NCBI RefSeq assembly: GCF_009650135.1 | Contig: NZ_CP045871.1 | Coordinates: forward strand, 1,054,001-1,118,000 | Direction: 5' to 3' | DNA: 64,000 nucleotides | Source: Litorivicinus lipolyticus | GTDB lineage: Bacteria; Pseudomonadota; Gammaproteobacteria; Pseudomonadales; Litorivicinaceae | Shown here: one piece after another, positions 26,691 through 37,032 of the stretch | Numbering within the stretch: the first letter of the stretch is position 1 | How the letters are laid out: each line of letters opens with the position of its first letter | Notes under the pieces: generated by a model | Databases searched by the model: none | Told to the model about the DNA's origin: nothing | Seen by the model: only the letters and a program-made list of their open reading frames with translations | Translations under genes and position numbers: made by a program

Positions 26691-28616
26691 TTGATTACTA
26701 TTTCTTTGCCGGACGGCAGCCAGCGCCAATTTGATGTGCCTGTGACCTTAATGGACGTCGCCGCGGATATTGGGCCTGGCTTGGCCAAGGCCACTGTTTG
26801 TGGGCGTGTCGACGGCGTTTTAAAGGATGCCTGCGAGCCGATTACGGCGGATGCAAAGATTGAACTCATCACTGGGCGTGACGACGAGGGCGTCGAGGTT
26901 ATCCGCCACTCATTCGCGCACTTGGTCGGTCACGCAGCTAAACAGTTGTTCCCCGGTATCAAAATGGCGATCGGGCCGGTCATTGAGCACGGTTTCTACT
27001 ACGACGTTGACTTTGAACGGGCGCTGACGCCGGATGATTTGGCGGCGCTTGAAAAACGCATTAAGGAGCTGGTCAAAACCGACTACCCGGTGGTCAAACA
27101 GTGGGTCAGCCGCGCCGAGGCGCTGGCAACCTTTGCTAGTCGCGGCGAACCGTACAAGCAAGAGATTATCAATAACGACATTCCTGACGACGGTCAGCCG
27201 ATCGCGCTGTATCACCACCAAGAATACGTTGATATGTGCCGCGGTCCGCACGTGCCGAATACGCGCGTGTTGCGTTACTTTAAGTTGACTAATATCACCG
27301 GTGCTTATTGGCGCGGTGACGCCAACAATCCCCAGTTACAGCGGATTTACGGCATTGCGTTCAACAGTAAAGATGATTTGAAGGCGCACCAGAAGTTCCT
27401 CGAAGAAGCCAAGCGGCGCGACCACCGTGAGCTGGCGAAGCGTATGGACCTGTTCCACTTGCAAGAAGAAGCCCCGGGCATGGTGTTTTGGCACCCCCAA
27501 GGATGGACGATTTATCAGGTGTTAGAGCAGTACGTCCGCGAGTGCCAAAAAGCCGAGGGCTATCAGGAAATTCGCACGCCGATGATGATGGATCAGGCGT
27601 TTTGGAAGCGCACGGGGCACTGGGATAACTACGCCGACGCGATGTTTACCACGTCCAGTGAAAAACGCGACTACGCGATTAAGCCGATGAACTGCCCCGC
27701 GCATTGCCAGGTGTTTGACCAGGGTGTCAAAAGCTACCGCGACTTGCCGATTCGATTGGCAGAGTTTGGCTGTTGCCACCGTAATGAGCCCTCGGGGTCA
27801 CTGCACGGGTTGATGCGGGTGCGTAACTTTACCCAAGACGATGGCCATATTTTTTGCACGCCCGAGCAGGTCGGCGAGGAAGTGCGTCGCTTCAACACCA
27901 TGCTCTATGCCATCTACCAAGCGTTGGGCTTTGACGAAGTCATTGTGCGCATGTCCACGCGCCCTGAAAAACGGGTCGGCGATGACGCGACCTGGGACAA
28001 GGCCGAAAAGACATTGGCGGATGCGCTCAACGACTTGGGCTTGGACTGGAAAGAGCTGCCGGGCGAGGGTGCATTTTACGGGCCAAAAATCGAATACAGC
28101 CTGAAAGACTGTTTGGGCCGGGTCTGGCAGTGTGGCACCATGCAGGTCGACTTCTTTATGCCCGAGCGATTGGACATCAATTACGTCGGCGAAGACGGCG
28201 ATCGTCATCGTCCGGTCATGTTGCACCGCGCTGTACTAGGTTCATTCGAGCGCTTTATCGGGATTTTGATCGAAAACCACGCTGGCGATTTGCCGCTGTG
28301 GTTGGCGCCGACCCAGGCTGTTTTGATGAACATCACCGATAAACAGGGCGAATACATCGAAAAAATCAGTGCAGAACTGGCATTAGATGGATTTAGGGTC
28401 CAGTCTGACTTGAGGAATGAGAAGGTCGGCTATAAGATTCGCCAGCACACATTGGCCAAGGTTCCTTATTTGTTGGTCGCTGGTGACAAAGAAATGCAGA
28501 GCAATCAGGTGGCAGTTCGCACCCAGTCCGGCGAGGACTTGGGCGTAATGGACGTTTCAGAGTTGAAACAACGCCTGGTTGCCGAAGTGGCCCTGTTGGG
28601 TCGTAAACCGGAGTAG
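26691..28616 (+). CDS. thrS: Threonyl-tRNA synthetase
   Basis: 641 residues: TGS domain ([15 protein letters not shown]), editing domain with [14 protein letters not shown], class II core with [10 protein letters not shown] and [22 protein letters not shown] (motif 2), and a C-terminal anticodon-binding domain. The conserved Zn-site Cys and His residues are present. The start is TTG 26691 with AAGGA six bases upstream; no ATG or GTG fits. First gene of the thrS-infC-rpmI-rplT-pheST cluster. In E. coli thrS is autoregulated by a leader that mimics tRNA-Thr; I see no clear equivalent in the short space here. Confidence 0.97.
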   Translation: MITISLPDGSQRQFDVPVTLMDVAADIGPGLAKATVCGRVDGVLKDACEPITADAKIELITGRDDEGVEVIRHSFAHLVGHAAKQLFPGIKMAIGPVIEHGFYYDVDFERALTPDDLAALEKRIKELVKTDYPVVKQWVSRAEALATFASRGEPYKQEIINNDIPDDGQPIALYHHQEYVDMCRGPHVPNTRVLRYFKLTNITGAYWRGDANNPQLQRIYGIAFNSKDDLKAHQKFLEEAKRRDHRELAKRMDLFHLQEEAPGMVFWHPQGWTIYQVLEQYVRECQKAEGYQEIRTPMMMDQAFWKRTGHWDNYADAMFTTSSEKRDYAIKPMNCPAHCQVFDQGVKSYRDLPIRLAEFGCCHRNEPSGSLHGLMRVRNFTQDDGHIFCTPEQVGEEVRRFNTMLYAIYQALGFDEVIVRMSTRPEKRVGDDATWDKAEKTLADALNDLGLDWKELPGEGAFYGPKIEYSLKDCLGRVWQCGTMQVDFFMPERLDINYVGEDGDRHRPVMLHRAVLGSFERFIGILIENHAGDLPLWLAPTQAVLMNITDKQGEYIEKISAELALDGFRVQSDLRNEKVGYKIRQHTLAKVPYLLVAGDKEMQSNQVAVRTQSGEDLGVMDVSELKQRLVAEVALLGRKPE

Positions 28617-28623
28617 TAGAGCA

Positions 28624-29175
28624 ATCAGACGCGGAAACATGCAGCGGGCCCCGGCGGCCCCGAAGCACATGATTAATGAAGCCATTCGTTCACCAAACGT
28701 GCGCCTTATCGGGCCCAACGGTGATCAGATAGGCGTCGTTGCCACTCGTGACGCTATCGTAGCTGCCAAGGAAAACGATTTAGACCTGGTGATGATCTCG
28801 GAAAACGCGGATCCGCCAGTCGCTAAAATCATGGACTATGGAAAGAAGCTCTACGAAGACAAAAAAGCGAAGAATGAGGCCAAGAAAAAACAGGTCCAGA
28901 CTAAGCTGAAAGAGCTCAAGTTCCGTCCCGGCACGGACGACGGCGACTACAACGTGAAAATGAAACACATGGTTGAGTTTCTGGATCACGGAGACAAAGT
29001 CAAAGTCACCATCCGATTCCGAGGGCGTGAAATGGCGCACCAAGATTTGGGCGTCAAATTGTTGCAACGGGTTGAAAAAGACTTGGAAGAAATTGCCAAT
29101 GTCGAAAGCCGTCCGGCGCTGGAAGGGCGTCAGATGGTCATGGTTTTCGCGCCTAAGTCGCGGAAAGGCAAGTAG
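28624..29175 (+). CDS. infC: Translation initiation factor IF-3, probable ATC start
   Basis: Prevents premature 50S joining and proofreads the initiator codon. The domain order is normal: N-domain INEAIRSPNVRLIGPNGDQIGVV, linker rich in Lys, C-domain ELKFRPGTDDGDYNVK and FRGREMAHQDLG. Homologues in Pseudomonas and E. coli begin at the non-canonical AUU, used for autoregulation. Here the codon aligned with that start is ATC at 28624 (ATC AGA CGC GGA AAC ATG), 10 bases after GGAG; ATG 28639 is the alternative and lacks a good ribosome site. 183 residues from ATC. Eight bases separate it from the thrS stop. Confidence 0.93.
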   Translation: MRRGNMQRAPAAPKHMINEAIRSPNVRLIGPNGDQIGVVATRDAIVAAKENDLDLVMISENADPPVAKIMDYGKKLYEDKKAKNEAKKKQVQTKLKELKFRPGTDDGDYNVKMKHMVEFLDHGDKVKVTIRFRGREMAHQDLGVKLLQRVEKDLEEIANVESRPALEGRQMVMVFAPKSRKGK

Positions 29176-29261
29176 TCGACTCGTCGACTGCTTGGAAGTT
29201 AATGGCGAAATGCAGTAGGGCCCCCCGGTCCTGCTCATTTACATCCTGAAGAGGGAAAAAG

Positions 29262-29459
29262 ATGCCGAAAATTAAGACAAACTCGGGGGCTCTGAAGCGG
29301 TTTAAAAAAACCGGTAAGGGCTGGAAACACCGCGCGGCCAACCGCTCGCACATCCTGACCAAAAAGTCGACGAAGCGTAAACGTAATTTACGTGGAATGG
29401 ACCAGGTCAAGGCCTGTGATGCGCAACTGCTACCACGCATGTTGCCTTACACTAAGTAA
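29262..29459 (+). CDS. rpmI: 50S ribosomal protein L35
   Basis: 65-residue, highly basic. [22 protein letters not shown] and the [16 protein letters not shown] core are diagnostic. GAAGAGGGAAAAAG precedes ATG 29262. Cotranscribed with infC and rplT, the order conserved across bacteria; in E. coli L20 represses this pair by binding their mRNA. Confidence 0.98.
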   Translation: MPKIKTNSGALKRFKKTGKGWKHRAANRSHILTKKSTKRKRNLRGMDQVKACDAQLLPRMLPYTK

Positions 29460-29473
29460 GCGGGAGATAAGAT

Positions 29474-29833
29474 ATGGCACGCGTAAAACGGGGCGTACAA
29501 GCCCGTCGTCGTCACAAGAAAATCATGAAGCAGGCCAAGGGCTATTACGGAGCGCGTTCACGCGTCTTTCGCGTAGCCAAGCAAGCGGTAATCAAGGCTG
29601 GGCAGTATGCCTACCGTGACCGCCGTACGCGTAAGCGTCAGTTCCGTCGTTTGTGGATCGCGCGTATCAACGCTGCGGCACGCATCAACGGTTTGAGCTA
29701 CAGCCGTTTCATTAACGGCCTCAAGCGCGCCGAAATCATGCTGGACCGTAAGGTATTGGCTGATTTGGCAGTGCGTGAAAAGGCTGCTTTTGCGGCCATC
29801 GCGGAGAAAGCGAAGTCAGCACTGGCGGCTTAA
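29474..29833 (+). CDS. rplT: 50S ribosomal protein L20
   Basis: 119 residues, basic long N-terminal helix ([19 protein letters not shown]) followed by the globular C-domain. Needed early in 50S assembly; in E. coli also the autogenous repressor of the rpmI-rplT mRNA. Followed by a strong hairpin terminator or attenuator before pheS. Confidence 0.98.
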   Translation: MARVKRGVQARRRHKKIMKQAKGYYGARSRVFRVAKQAVIKAGQYAYRDRRTRKRQFRRLWIARINAAARINGLSYSRFINGLKRAEIMLDRKVLADLAVREKAAFAAIAEKAKSALAA

Positions 29834-29867
29834 CTGCCCCCGAGTTGATTTGGTTTTGTACCGCACG

Positions 29868-29900
29868 AAAGCTCGGCATCGCATGATGTCGGGCTTTTTT
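29868..29900 (+). terminator. Terminator or attenuator between rplT and pheS
   Basis: AAAGCTCGGCATC-GCAT-GATGTCGGGCTTT: 13 bp stem with two G-U pairs, then T-run to 29900. Only 28 bases separate it from the pheS ATG, so it may set partial read-through into pheST. No Phe-rich leader peptide is seen, unlike E. coli. Confidence 0.85.
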
Positions 29901-29909
29901 AATATTTGA

Positions 29910-30944
<1,035 letters not shown>

Positions 30945-30953
30945 GGAATTCCC

Positions 30954-33308
30954 ATGCTTGTCAGTGAAAAATGGCTTCGTAGCTGGGTTAACCCGGCGGC
31001 CACGACCGATCAAATTGTATCCCTGCTAACCTTTGCCGGTTTGGAAGTGGATGGCGTGTCAGCGCCCTGCAAACCCTTTACCGACGTTGTGGTGGCGCGT
31101 ATCGACGCGATCGAACCGCACCCGGACGCGGATAAATTGCGCGTCTGCAGCGTCAACGACGGCACCGATCTTCATCAGGTGGTGTGCGGCGCGGCCAACG
31201 CGCGCGTCGGGCTGGTTGCGCCCTTGGCGCGCGTCGGTGCCAAACTGGACGACAGCTTCAAAATTAAGAAAGCCAAGTTACGCGGTGTCGAGAGCTTGGG
31301 CATGTTGTGCGGCGCGGACGAGCTGGGCTTGTCCGAGGTGCGTGACGGCTTAATGGAGTTGCCGGCGGATGCGGCGATTGGCGCGCCGCTGCGTGACTAT
31401 TTGGGCCTGGACGACGCCTTAATCGATATTGACCTGACCCCGAACCGCGGCGACTGCTTTGGCTTACGCGGAATCGCGCGCGAAGTGGGCGTGCTGACGT
31501 CGACCGCGGTTAACGAGCCCTCGATTAAACCGATCGCGGCCGCCATTGACGCTCAGGTGCCGGTGGTGTTGGACGACCCTGCTGGGTGTCCGCGCTACCT
31601 CAGCCGTGTCATCCAAGGCGTGGATTTGTCGGTCGCAAGCCCGGACTGGTTGATCGAGCGCTTGCGCCGCGCCGGTGTGCGTTCCATCGACCCGGCGGTT
31701 GATGTGACCAACTACGTGATGATGGAACTGGGCCAGCCGATGCACGCCTTTGACCGCTCACAGATCGACACTGGCATTGTTGTGCGCCGTGCGCGCGACG
31801 GCGAGCAATTGACCTTGCTGGACGGCAAGGTGGTGGAGCTGGGTGCCGAGGTATTGATTATCGCAGACCATACCAAACCCTTGGCCTTAGCCGGCATTAT
31901 GGGCGGTGAACACTCCGGCGTTGCCGCCACGACCACGGATTTGCTGTTAGAGGTGGCCTGGTTCAACCCGCTGACGATTGCCGGCCGCGCCCGCCGTTTC
32001 GGTTTGCACACCGATGCCTCGCAACGTTACGAGCGTGGCGTTGACAGCCAGCTGCAAGCCCAAGCGATGGAGCGGGCGACCCAGTTGCTGCTGGACATTG
32101 TCGGCGGTCAGGCCGGCGCTGTGGTCGAGGCGGTGTCGCAGGCACATGTCCCGGCGCCGCGCGTCGTTGAATTGCGTGCCGACCGATTGGCGGCCCAGTT
32201 GGACCTGCATATCCCCGCCGACACGGTGACGGACATTTTGACCCGATTGGGCATGAATCCGGTCGTGGCTGAGGGTACGTGGCGCTGCACCGCGCCCAGC
32301 TGGCGCCATGATATTGCGATTGAACAGGACTTGGTCGAGGAAGTGGCGCGGGTTTATGGGTATGACAACCTGCCCTCGAAAATGCCGGCGGCGACCAACG
32401 GTATGCCGCGCCTGGCCGAAGCGATTCGGGATAAAAACCGCATTCGTTCGCAGTTAGTGGACTTGGGGCTGAACGAGGTTATTACCTACAGCTTCGTACA
32501 TCCCAATCAGCACAATCATTTCCATGACGATAACGCGGTCATGGATTTGGCCAACCCGATCACTGCCGATATGGTGCGCATGCGCCAGTCGATGTTGCCC
32601 GGGCTGACGCAGACTGCGGCCTATAACCTGAATCGCCAGCACAAAGGCGTCAGCATTTTCGAGATCGGGCAGTGCTTTGCCGGCGCCGTTGATGCGCTGG
32701 AACAAAAGGATCGCTTGGGTGTGTTGATGTCCGGTGATGTCAATCAGTGGGACTGGCAGTCACCGTCACGATCGGTTGATTTCTATGACGTTAAAGGTGT
32801 GGTCGAGGGCTTGGTCGCCGATGGCTTGAGCTTTGAGCCGGCGCAGCGCCAGGGCATGCACCCCGGACGCACGGCGAATGTCTTGATCAACGGCGAGGTG
32901 GTGGGCTTTATTGGCGCACTGCACCCGCAGTTGGCGAGCACGTTGGACCTGCCGGACGCGACCTACGTGGCGGATCTATCGTTGGCGGCGGTGGCCCACG
33001 CCAATGTAGCCTCGTTTAAACCGCTGTCGAAGTTCCCATCGTCCGGCCGCGACTTCGCGCTGTTAGTCGGAGGGCAATCGTGGGCGGCCATTCGTGAAGT
33101 TATCGCGGCGTCTGCGGGTCCGTTATTGGATTCGGTGGTGCTGTTTGACGTCTATGAAGGCAAGGGTTTGCCGGAGGGCATGAAGAGCTTGGCGGTGCAC
33201 CTGTCATGGCGCGACGCGGACGCCACCTTGGAGGAAGCGGTGCTGAATGCCGCGGCCGACAATGTGCTGGCGGCGCTGTCTGAACAGCTGGGTGTAACGC
33301 TGCGCTAA
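30954..33308 (+). CDS. pheT: Phenylalanyl-tRNA synthetase beta subunit
   Basis: 784 residues of the (alpha beta)2 enzyme: EMAP/OB tRNA-binding domain near 40-150 (VVVARIDAIEPHPDADKLRVC), B3/B4 editing domain (DPAVDVTNYVMMELGQPMHAFD), B5 domain, and the C-terminal RNP-like anticodon domain (FPSSGRDFALLV). Ribosome site AAGGAATTCCC before ATG 30954. Followed by two hairpins before ihfA. Confidence 0.98.
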   Translation: MLVSEKWLRSWVNPAATTDQIVSLLTFAGLEVDGVSAPCKPFTDVVVARIDAIEPHPDADKLRVCSVNDGTDLHQVVCGAANARVGLVAPLARVGAKLDDSFKIKKAKLRGVESLGMLCGADELGLSEVRDGLMELPADAAIGAPLRDYLGLDDALIDIDLTPNRGDCFGLRGIAREVGVLTSTAVNEPSIKPIAAAIDAQVPVVLDDPAGCPRYLSRVIQGVDLSVASPDWLIERLRRAGVRSIDPAVDVTNYVMMELGQPMHAFDRSQIDTGIVVRRARDGEQLTLLDGKVVELGAEVLIIADHTKPLALAGIMGGEHSGVAATTTDLLLEVAWFNPLTIAGRARRFGLHTDASQRYERGVDSQLQAQAMERATQLLLDIVGGQAGAVVEAVSQAHVPAPRVVELRADRLAAQLDLHIPADTVTDILTRLGMNPVVAEGTWRCTAPSWRHDIAIEQDLVEEVARVYGYDNLPSKMPAATNGMPRLAEAIRDKNRIRSQLVDLGLNEVITYSFVHPNQHNHFHDDNAVMDLANPITADMVRMRQSMLPGLTQTAAYNLNRQHKGVSIFEIGQCFAGAVDALEQKDRLGVLMSGDVNQWDWQSPSRSVDFYDVKGVVEGLVADGLSFEPAQRQGMHPGRTANVLINGEVVGFIGALHPQLASTLDLPDATYVADLSLAAVAHANVASFKPLSKFPSSGRDFALLVGGQSWAAIREVIAASAGPLLDSVVLFDVYEGKGLPEGMKSLAVHLSWRDADATLEEAVLNAAADNVLAALSEQLGVTLR

Positions 33309-33315
33309 GGGCTGT

Positions 33316-33344
33316 GTGCGGGTCGAGGTTCTCTCGATCCGCAC
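33316..33344 (+). other. 12-bp hairpin in the pheT-ihfA gap
   Basis: GTGCGGGTCGAG-GTTCT-CTCGATCCGCAC, a 12-bp stem with one G-U pair and no T-run. It precedes a smaller terminator-like hairpin at 33366. The pair may together end pheT transcripts or tune ihfA expression. Confidence 0.6.
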
Positions 33345-33365
33345 TGAGTTCATTTCGAGTTCTGG

Positions 33366-33384
33366 GCACTAAGGTGCTTTTTTT
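33366..33384 (+). terminator. Short terminator or attenuator before ihfA
   Basis: GCAC-TAAG-GTGC with seven T directly after. The stem is only 4 bp, so termination may be partial, allowing pheT-ihfA read-through as in E. coli. Confidence 0.55.
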
Positions 33385-33440
33385 CCTTGAGTTTTTCATT
33401 TCTCCGCCCCATAGTTTACGGCCGTGGGGAGGGCAATCTT

Positions 33441-33785
33441 GTGTCAGCACTCAGTAAAGCCGATTTGGCGGAATTTTTAAGCGACGCCATTGGGCTCAGC
33501 AAACGTGAGTCCAAAGATCTGGTGGAAGCATTTTTCGACGAAATCAGTGCGGCATTAGTCAGCAACGCCGATGTGCGCCTGTCCGGTTTTGGAAATTTCA
33601 CTACCCGCGACAAAGCACCGCGCCCCGGACGTAATCCGAAAACTGGCGAAGAGATCCCGATTACCGCGCGTCGCGTGGTCAGCTTTCGCGCGGGCCAAAA
33701 ATTACGCCACCGCGTCGAGGCCGTGATTGACGGTCGCGATGTCGCCACCGATTGGATGACCGACGACGATCACGACGATGACTGA
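33441..33785 (+). CDS. ihfA: Integration host factor subunit alpha
   Basis: Partner of IhfB. 114 residues from GTG 33441, eight bases after GGGAGGG; the longer frame to 33387 crosses the terminator and is not conserved. [20 protein letters not shown] and the arm [20 protein letters not shown] are typical. The tail is extended and acidic (about 15 residues ending in DDDHDDD), longer than in E. coli. The 3' end overlaps the MerR gene by 8 bases. Confidence 0.95.
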   Translation: MSALSKADLAEFLSDAIGLSKRESKDLVEAFFDEISAALVSNADVRLSGFGNFTTRDKAPRPGRNPKTGEEIPITARRVVSFRAGQKLRHRVEAVIDGRDVATDWMTDDDHDDD

Positions 33786-34230
33786 CCCGACCCCGAACGA
33801 CGATCAAATGGACCTAATCGACACCGGCGAGTTGCCGGTGCCGGTCGATGCCGTGGTGCCCACGGCCGACGGTGAAGCGTTGGGCGAGGGCGAGGTGTTG
33901 CCACCGGTGCCCGGCAAACATTGGTTTGCGATTGGCGAGGTGGCGTCGCTGTGTAAGGTGCGCTCGCACGTGCTGCGTTATTGGGAACAGGAATTTCCTG
34001 ACCTGAAGCCGGCCAAGCGTCGTGGCAACCGCCGTTACTACTCCAATGCCGACGTGCTGTTGGCCCGGCGTATACGGACGCTGTTGTACGATCGTGGGTA
34101 CACGATTGCCGGTGCGCGCTTGCAATTGGCTAAAAAGGGCGAGCAATCGGAAGGTAAATCCTGGATTCAGCAGGAGCTGCAAAGCCTGCGCCAGGAAATT
34201 CGAGCAATTGCACGATTACTCGAAGATTAA
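33778..34230 (+). CDS. MerR-family regulator adjacent to ihfA
   Basis: 150 residues. An acidic, disordered N-terminus (1-47) precedes a MerR winged helix ([45 protein letters not shown], about 49-95) and a short C-terminal helix. No metal-binding Cys residues follow, so it is not a metal sensor of the MerR/CueR kind. The ihfA-merR-tRNA-Pro order is widespread in gammaproteobacteria; its targets are not known to me. Confidence 0.88.
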   Translation: MTDPTPNDDQMDLIDTGELPVPVDAVVPTADGEALGEGEVLPPVPGKHWFAIGEVASLCKVRSHVLRYWEQEFPDLKPAKRRGNRRYYSNADVLLARRIRTLLYDRGYTIAGARLQLAKKGEQSEGKSWIQQELQSLRQEIRAIARLLED

Positions 34231-34232
34231 CC

Positions 34233-34261
34233 TTTACAGCCACCCCCCGAATACCTATTAT
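34233..34261 (+). promoter_or_regulatory. Sigma-70 promoter of tRNA-Pro/tRNA-Asp
   Basis: TTTACA (34233-34238), 17-bp spacer, TATTAT (34256-34261), GC-rich discriminator GCGCCCCGC. Confidence 0.85.
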
Positions 34262-34280
34262 GCGCCCCGCAAAGACGTCT

Positions 34281-34357
34281 CGGGGCGTGGCGCAGCCTGG
34301 TAGCGCACTACAATGGGGTTGTAGGGGTCGAAGGTTCAAATCCTTCCGTCCCGACCA
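34281..34357 (+). tRNA. tRNA-Pro (GGG)
   Basis: 77 nt with CCA. Acceptor CGGGGCG/CGTCCCG (one G-U), D arm GCGC..GCGC, anticodon stem CTACA/TGTAG with loop ATGGGGT giving GGG, T arm AAGG-TTCAAAT-CCTT. Confidence 0.95.
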
Positions 34358-34378
34358 GTTTTTGCAATAACGAACGCC

Positions 34379-34455
34379 GGTCCGGTAGTTCAGTTGGTTA
34401 GAATGCCGGCCTGTCACGCCGGAGGTCGAGGGTTCGAGTCCCTTCCGGATCGCCA
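34379..34455 (+). tRNA. tRNA-Asp (GTC)
   Basis: 77 nt with CCA. Acceptor GGTCCGG/CCGGATC (one G-U), anticodon stem CCGGC/GCCGG around CTGTCAC giving GTC, T arm GAGGG-TTCGAGT-CCCTT. Cotranscribed with tRNA-Pro 21 bases upstream. Confidence 0.97.
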
Positions 34456-34460
34456 TATTT

Positions 34461-34525
34461 CATACGAAAAAGCCCATGTCAAAAGAAGCAGCGTAGCGGC
34501 TTTTGACATGGGCTTTTTTGTATGT
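34461..34525 (+). terminator. Large terminator of the tRNA-Pro/tRNA-Asp unit
   Basis: Long hairpin whose arms (from 34461 and to 34525) include AGCCCATGTCAAAAG and CTTTTGACATGGGCT, extended by A/T pairs and ending TTTTTTGTATG. Its right-arm sequence AGCGGCTTTTGACA (34495-34508) recurs at 35044-35057 beyond the tandem repeats. Confidence 0.92.
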
Positions 34526-34570
34526 GAGTTTTTTACCGGAAGGGTGCTCGAACCCTCGTGCGGGGTTCGA

Positions 34571-34596
34571 CAAATCGGCCATGGACGGCCGATTTG
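34571..34596. repeat. Perfect inverted repeat before the 115-bp array
   Basis: CAAATCGGCC-ATGGAC-GGCCGATTTG, 10-bp arms with a 6-nt loop and no T-run. Lies between the tRNA-Asp terminator and the first 115-bp repeat. Confidence 0.8.
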
Positions 34597-34625
34597 AGCG
34601 AGCGCCTAGCGCGAGTCCGAAGGAC

Positions 34626-35038
34626 GCCGAAGCGGGACGCGTAGGCGCAGTCCCGCCCGGATCGCTGTTTGCCTGCACCTCGATCTGTGTCTTTGCCGTA
34701 GCCGCGTCTGACCTACGCCCAGTCCTCACGCGCGTTGAGTGCCGAAGCGGGACGCGTAGGCGCAGTCCCGCCCGGATCGCTGTTTGCCTGCACCTCGATC
34801 TGTGTCTTTGCCTTAGCCGCGTCTGACCTACGCCCAGTCCTCACGCGCGTTGAGTGCCGAAGCGGGACGCGTAGGCGCAGTCCCGCCCGGATCGCTGTTT
34901 GCCTGCACCTCGATCTGTGTCTTTTCCTTAGCCGCGTCTGACCTACGCCCAGTCCTCACGCGCGTTGAGTGCCGAAGCGGGACGCGTAGGCGCAGTCCCG
35001 CCCGGATCGCTGTTTGCCTGCACCTCGATCTATGTCTT
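34626..35038. repeat. 115-bp tandem repeat array, about 3.6 copies, after tRNA-Asp
   Basis: Units start at 34626, 34741, 34856 and 34971, exactly 115 bp apart; the fourth stops after about 68 bp. Copies differ by only one or two bases (TTTGCCGTAGCC, TTTGCCTTAGCC, TTTTCCTTAGCC). Each begins GCCGAAGCGGGACGCG and carries an internal 7-bp stem GCGGGAC/GTCCCGC around GCGTAGGCGCA. Since 115 is not divisible by 3 and the frames contain Cys-rich nonsense, it is not coding. The near identity points to recent amplification and probable copy-number variation between strains. The remaining DNA of the 34456-35181 gap holds the terminator, inverted repeat and LysE promoter region. Confidence 0.93.
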
Positions 35039-35181
35039 ACTTAAGCGGCTTTTGACAGGGAACGCGCGTAGCCTTTGTGACGCTGCATCGATCTCGCCGT
35101 CATGCCGTCTGCGATTGGCGCGACAATTCTGTAAAATGCGTCGGCATCAGTTGCCCCCAATCCACGTGTTTTGAGTTGCGA

Positions 35182-35787
35182 ATGAACTTTAACGAATGGC
35201 TGGCCCTCGCCAGCGTCTGCCTGCTCGGCGCCGTATCCCCTGGCCCCTCACTGTTTGTCATCTTGCGTGCGGCCATCCATGGCGGACGTTGGCTGGGTGT
35301 GGTCACGGGCATTGCCCATGCGTTGGCGGTCGCCATCTACGCGGTAGGTGCGATTGTCGTGCTCAGTGGCGTCTTGGCGGTCGGTGAGGGCGCCCTGATG
35401 GCGGTCCAGGCAGTTGGCATTATCTGGTTGTTGAAGCTGTCGTGGGGTCTGTGGCATTCGCGCGCGGGCCATATGGACATCAGCACCTCCGCCAGCATCC
35501 GAGACGGCTTCTTGATTGCCTTTCTAAACCCAAAAATGTTGGCGTTTTTCCTCGCCGTATTCAGTCCGTTCGTGACCAGTGACGGTGGTTTCCAGCGCAA
35601 CCTGGTGTTGGTCGCGACCCCGGCGATTATCGATGGTGTGTGGTACAGCATGGCCGCCGTGGTGCTGTCCACGGAGGCCATGCGCCAGGCCTTGTTGGCC
35701 CGGGCTGTGTGGTTGAATCGTGCGATGGCGGTGGTGTTAGCGTCGATTGCGGTAATGATCAGCTATCGCTTGCTGGCGAACCTCTGA
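35182..35787 (+). CDS. LysE/RhtB-family amino acid exporter
   Basis: 201-residue inner-membrane protein with about six hydrophobic helices. The N-terminal SPGPSLFVILRAAIHGGRWLGVVTGIAH block is the LysE/RhtB signature, and FLNPKMLAFFLAVFSPF is the second conserved loop. Family members export homoserine, threonine, lysine and similar compounds; the substrate here is unknown. ATG 35182 is chosen because the upstream extension (from 35077) is hydrophilic and not conserved. Its 3' end overlaps the convergent MFS gene by 29 bases. Confidence 0.88.
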   Translation: MNFNEWLALASVCLLGAVSPGPSLFVILRAAIHGGRWLGVVTGIAHALAVAIYAVGAIVVLSGVLAVGEGALMAVQAVGIIWLLKLSWGLWHSRAGHMDISTSASIRDGFLIAFLNPKMLAFFLAVFSPFVTSDGGFQRNLVLVATPAIIDGVWYSMAAVVLSTEAMRQALLARAVWLNRAMAVVLASIAVMISYRLLANL

Positions 35788-36895
35788 GCGCGACCTGACG
35801 GGCGCACAGCGCCGACACAACGCCCAGCGCTGCAATCGGCAACGGAATCCACAGTAGGGCGCCGGCACTGGCTAACCAACCGATTGCCGCGGGTCCCGAC
35901 GCGCCGCCGGCTGCCGCACAGGTCAATATTGCGCCGGCAATTTTCGGCTTGGTGGCCGGTTGCGCATTGGTAATCGCCTGATAAATCAAACTGGGGAAAA
36001 TCACGCTGGCGCTTAACCCGACGGCCCACAGCGCGGCAATTCCGAACCATAGCTGGTGTTGGCCGACGAACAGCAGGCCCGCGGACCCCGCCAGCATCCA
36101 TGGCATCAGTTTTAACCACCAGGCGGCGCTTAAAGGCAGGCCGGCCAGGCTAATACGCCCGACCGTGATCAAAATCCAAAATACCGAGGTGGCCATGCCG
36201 GCGACTTCGATTGACATCGACCAGCCCTGGGTCATCAGCGTGTAGGCCCAGTTGCCGACGGACGCCTCAACGGCGACATAAGTGCCGCCGGCGATGACGG
36301 CAATCCAATCGCCGCGTTTGAGTGCACCCAAGGTTTGCCCGCGATCGGTGTCGACCACGCGTGGCAAGGTGTAGTACCCGGCAAAGGCAAACAAGGCCGG
36401 CACCACACACCACAGCAAGTTCCATTGCCACGCAATACCCGAGCTGACCAGCAGCGTCATGGTGAACGCCGCGGCCGCCGCGCCACCGCCCCACATGCCA
36501 TGGATGACCATGGTTTTGCGGTTGCTAAGAGCACGCGCGGCGTAGGTGTTCAGGTACGCATGGATTGCGCCATTGCCCAGCCCGCGAACGACGCCGGCCG
36601 CCAGTAACCAGTGCCAGGTCGGCGCCAAAGCGACGCAAATGGCCCCTACCACAGCAATCACGGTTGACCCCTTAAGGCCGTGACGTATGCCCCAGTGCTT
36701 CAGTGCCCAGGACGACAGTAAGCTGCCGGCCATGGAGGCGATCAGGTACGCGGCCAGCAAATACCCCAGGTCGCCAATGTCGCGACCCATTTCACCGCGC
36801 AGTGTCGGCCACAGCACGCCCAGCATGCCGTCGAAGGCGCCCAAGGACAGGAACATGGCGCCCAAGATAATGGCAATACGGTTAGTCGATAGCAT
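35759..36895 (-). CDS. Major facilitator superfamily transporter
   Basis: 378 residues with about 12 transmembrane helices. Loop 2-3 motif and the RGLGNGAIHAYLNTYAA and MWGGGAAAAAFTMTLL stretches fit MFS proteins of the fucose/permease-like type. No diagnostic substrate motif is recognised. Convergent with the LysE gene; together they form an isolated export/transport pair with no pathway genes around them. ATG 36895 starts a clean hydrophobic helix. Confidence 0.82.
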   Translation of the reverse strand: MLSTNRIAIILGAMFLSLGAFDGMLGVLWPTLRGEMGRDIGDLGYLLAAYLIASMAGSLLSSWALKHWGIRHGLKGSTVIAVVGAICVALAPTWHWLLAAGVVRGLGNGAIHAYLNTYAARALSNRKTMVIHGMWGGGAAAAAFTMTLLVSSGIAWQWNLLWCVVPALFAFAGYYTLPRVVDTDRGQTLGALKRGDWIAVIAGGTYVAVEASVGNWAYTLMTQGWSMSIEVAGMATSVFWILITVGRISLAGLPLSAAWWLKLMPWMLAGSAGLLFVGQHQLWFGIAALWAVGLSASVIFPSLIYQAITNAQPATKPKIAGAILTCAAAGGASGPAAIGWLASAGALLWIPLPIAALGVVSALCARQVALRGSPASDS

Positions 36896-37032
36896 GTGAT
36901 GGATCCGGTGAATGATGCCGCGGATGCTACCGCAGGGGCGGACGCAAAACGATTACAAATGTTGATCATTGCCAGCCACTTTGATGGGCGCAACTTTGTT
37001 AGGCTTGGACAAAATTAACCCGAGACCTGTTG

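Noticed and set aside
34626..35038. Possible CRISPR array
   Set aside because: Units are contiguous 115-bp tandem copies with no unique spacers, and there are no cas genes nearby.
34503..35174. Series of 60-107 aa frames across the 115-bp repeats
   Set aside because: The period is not a multiple of three, each copy is read in a different frame, and the products are low-complexity Cys/Arg-rich strings without ribosome sites.
34379..35181. Genomic island integrated at tRNA-Asp
   Set aside because: No integrase or cargo gene. The flanking repeat is only 14 bp and lies in the terminator, not in the tRNA gene.
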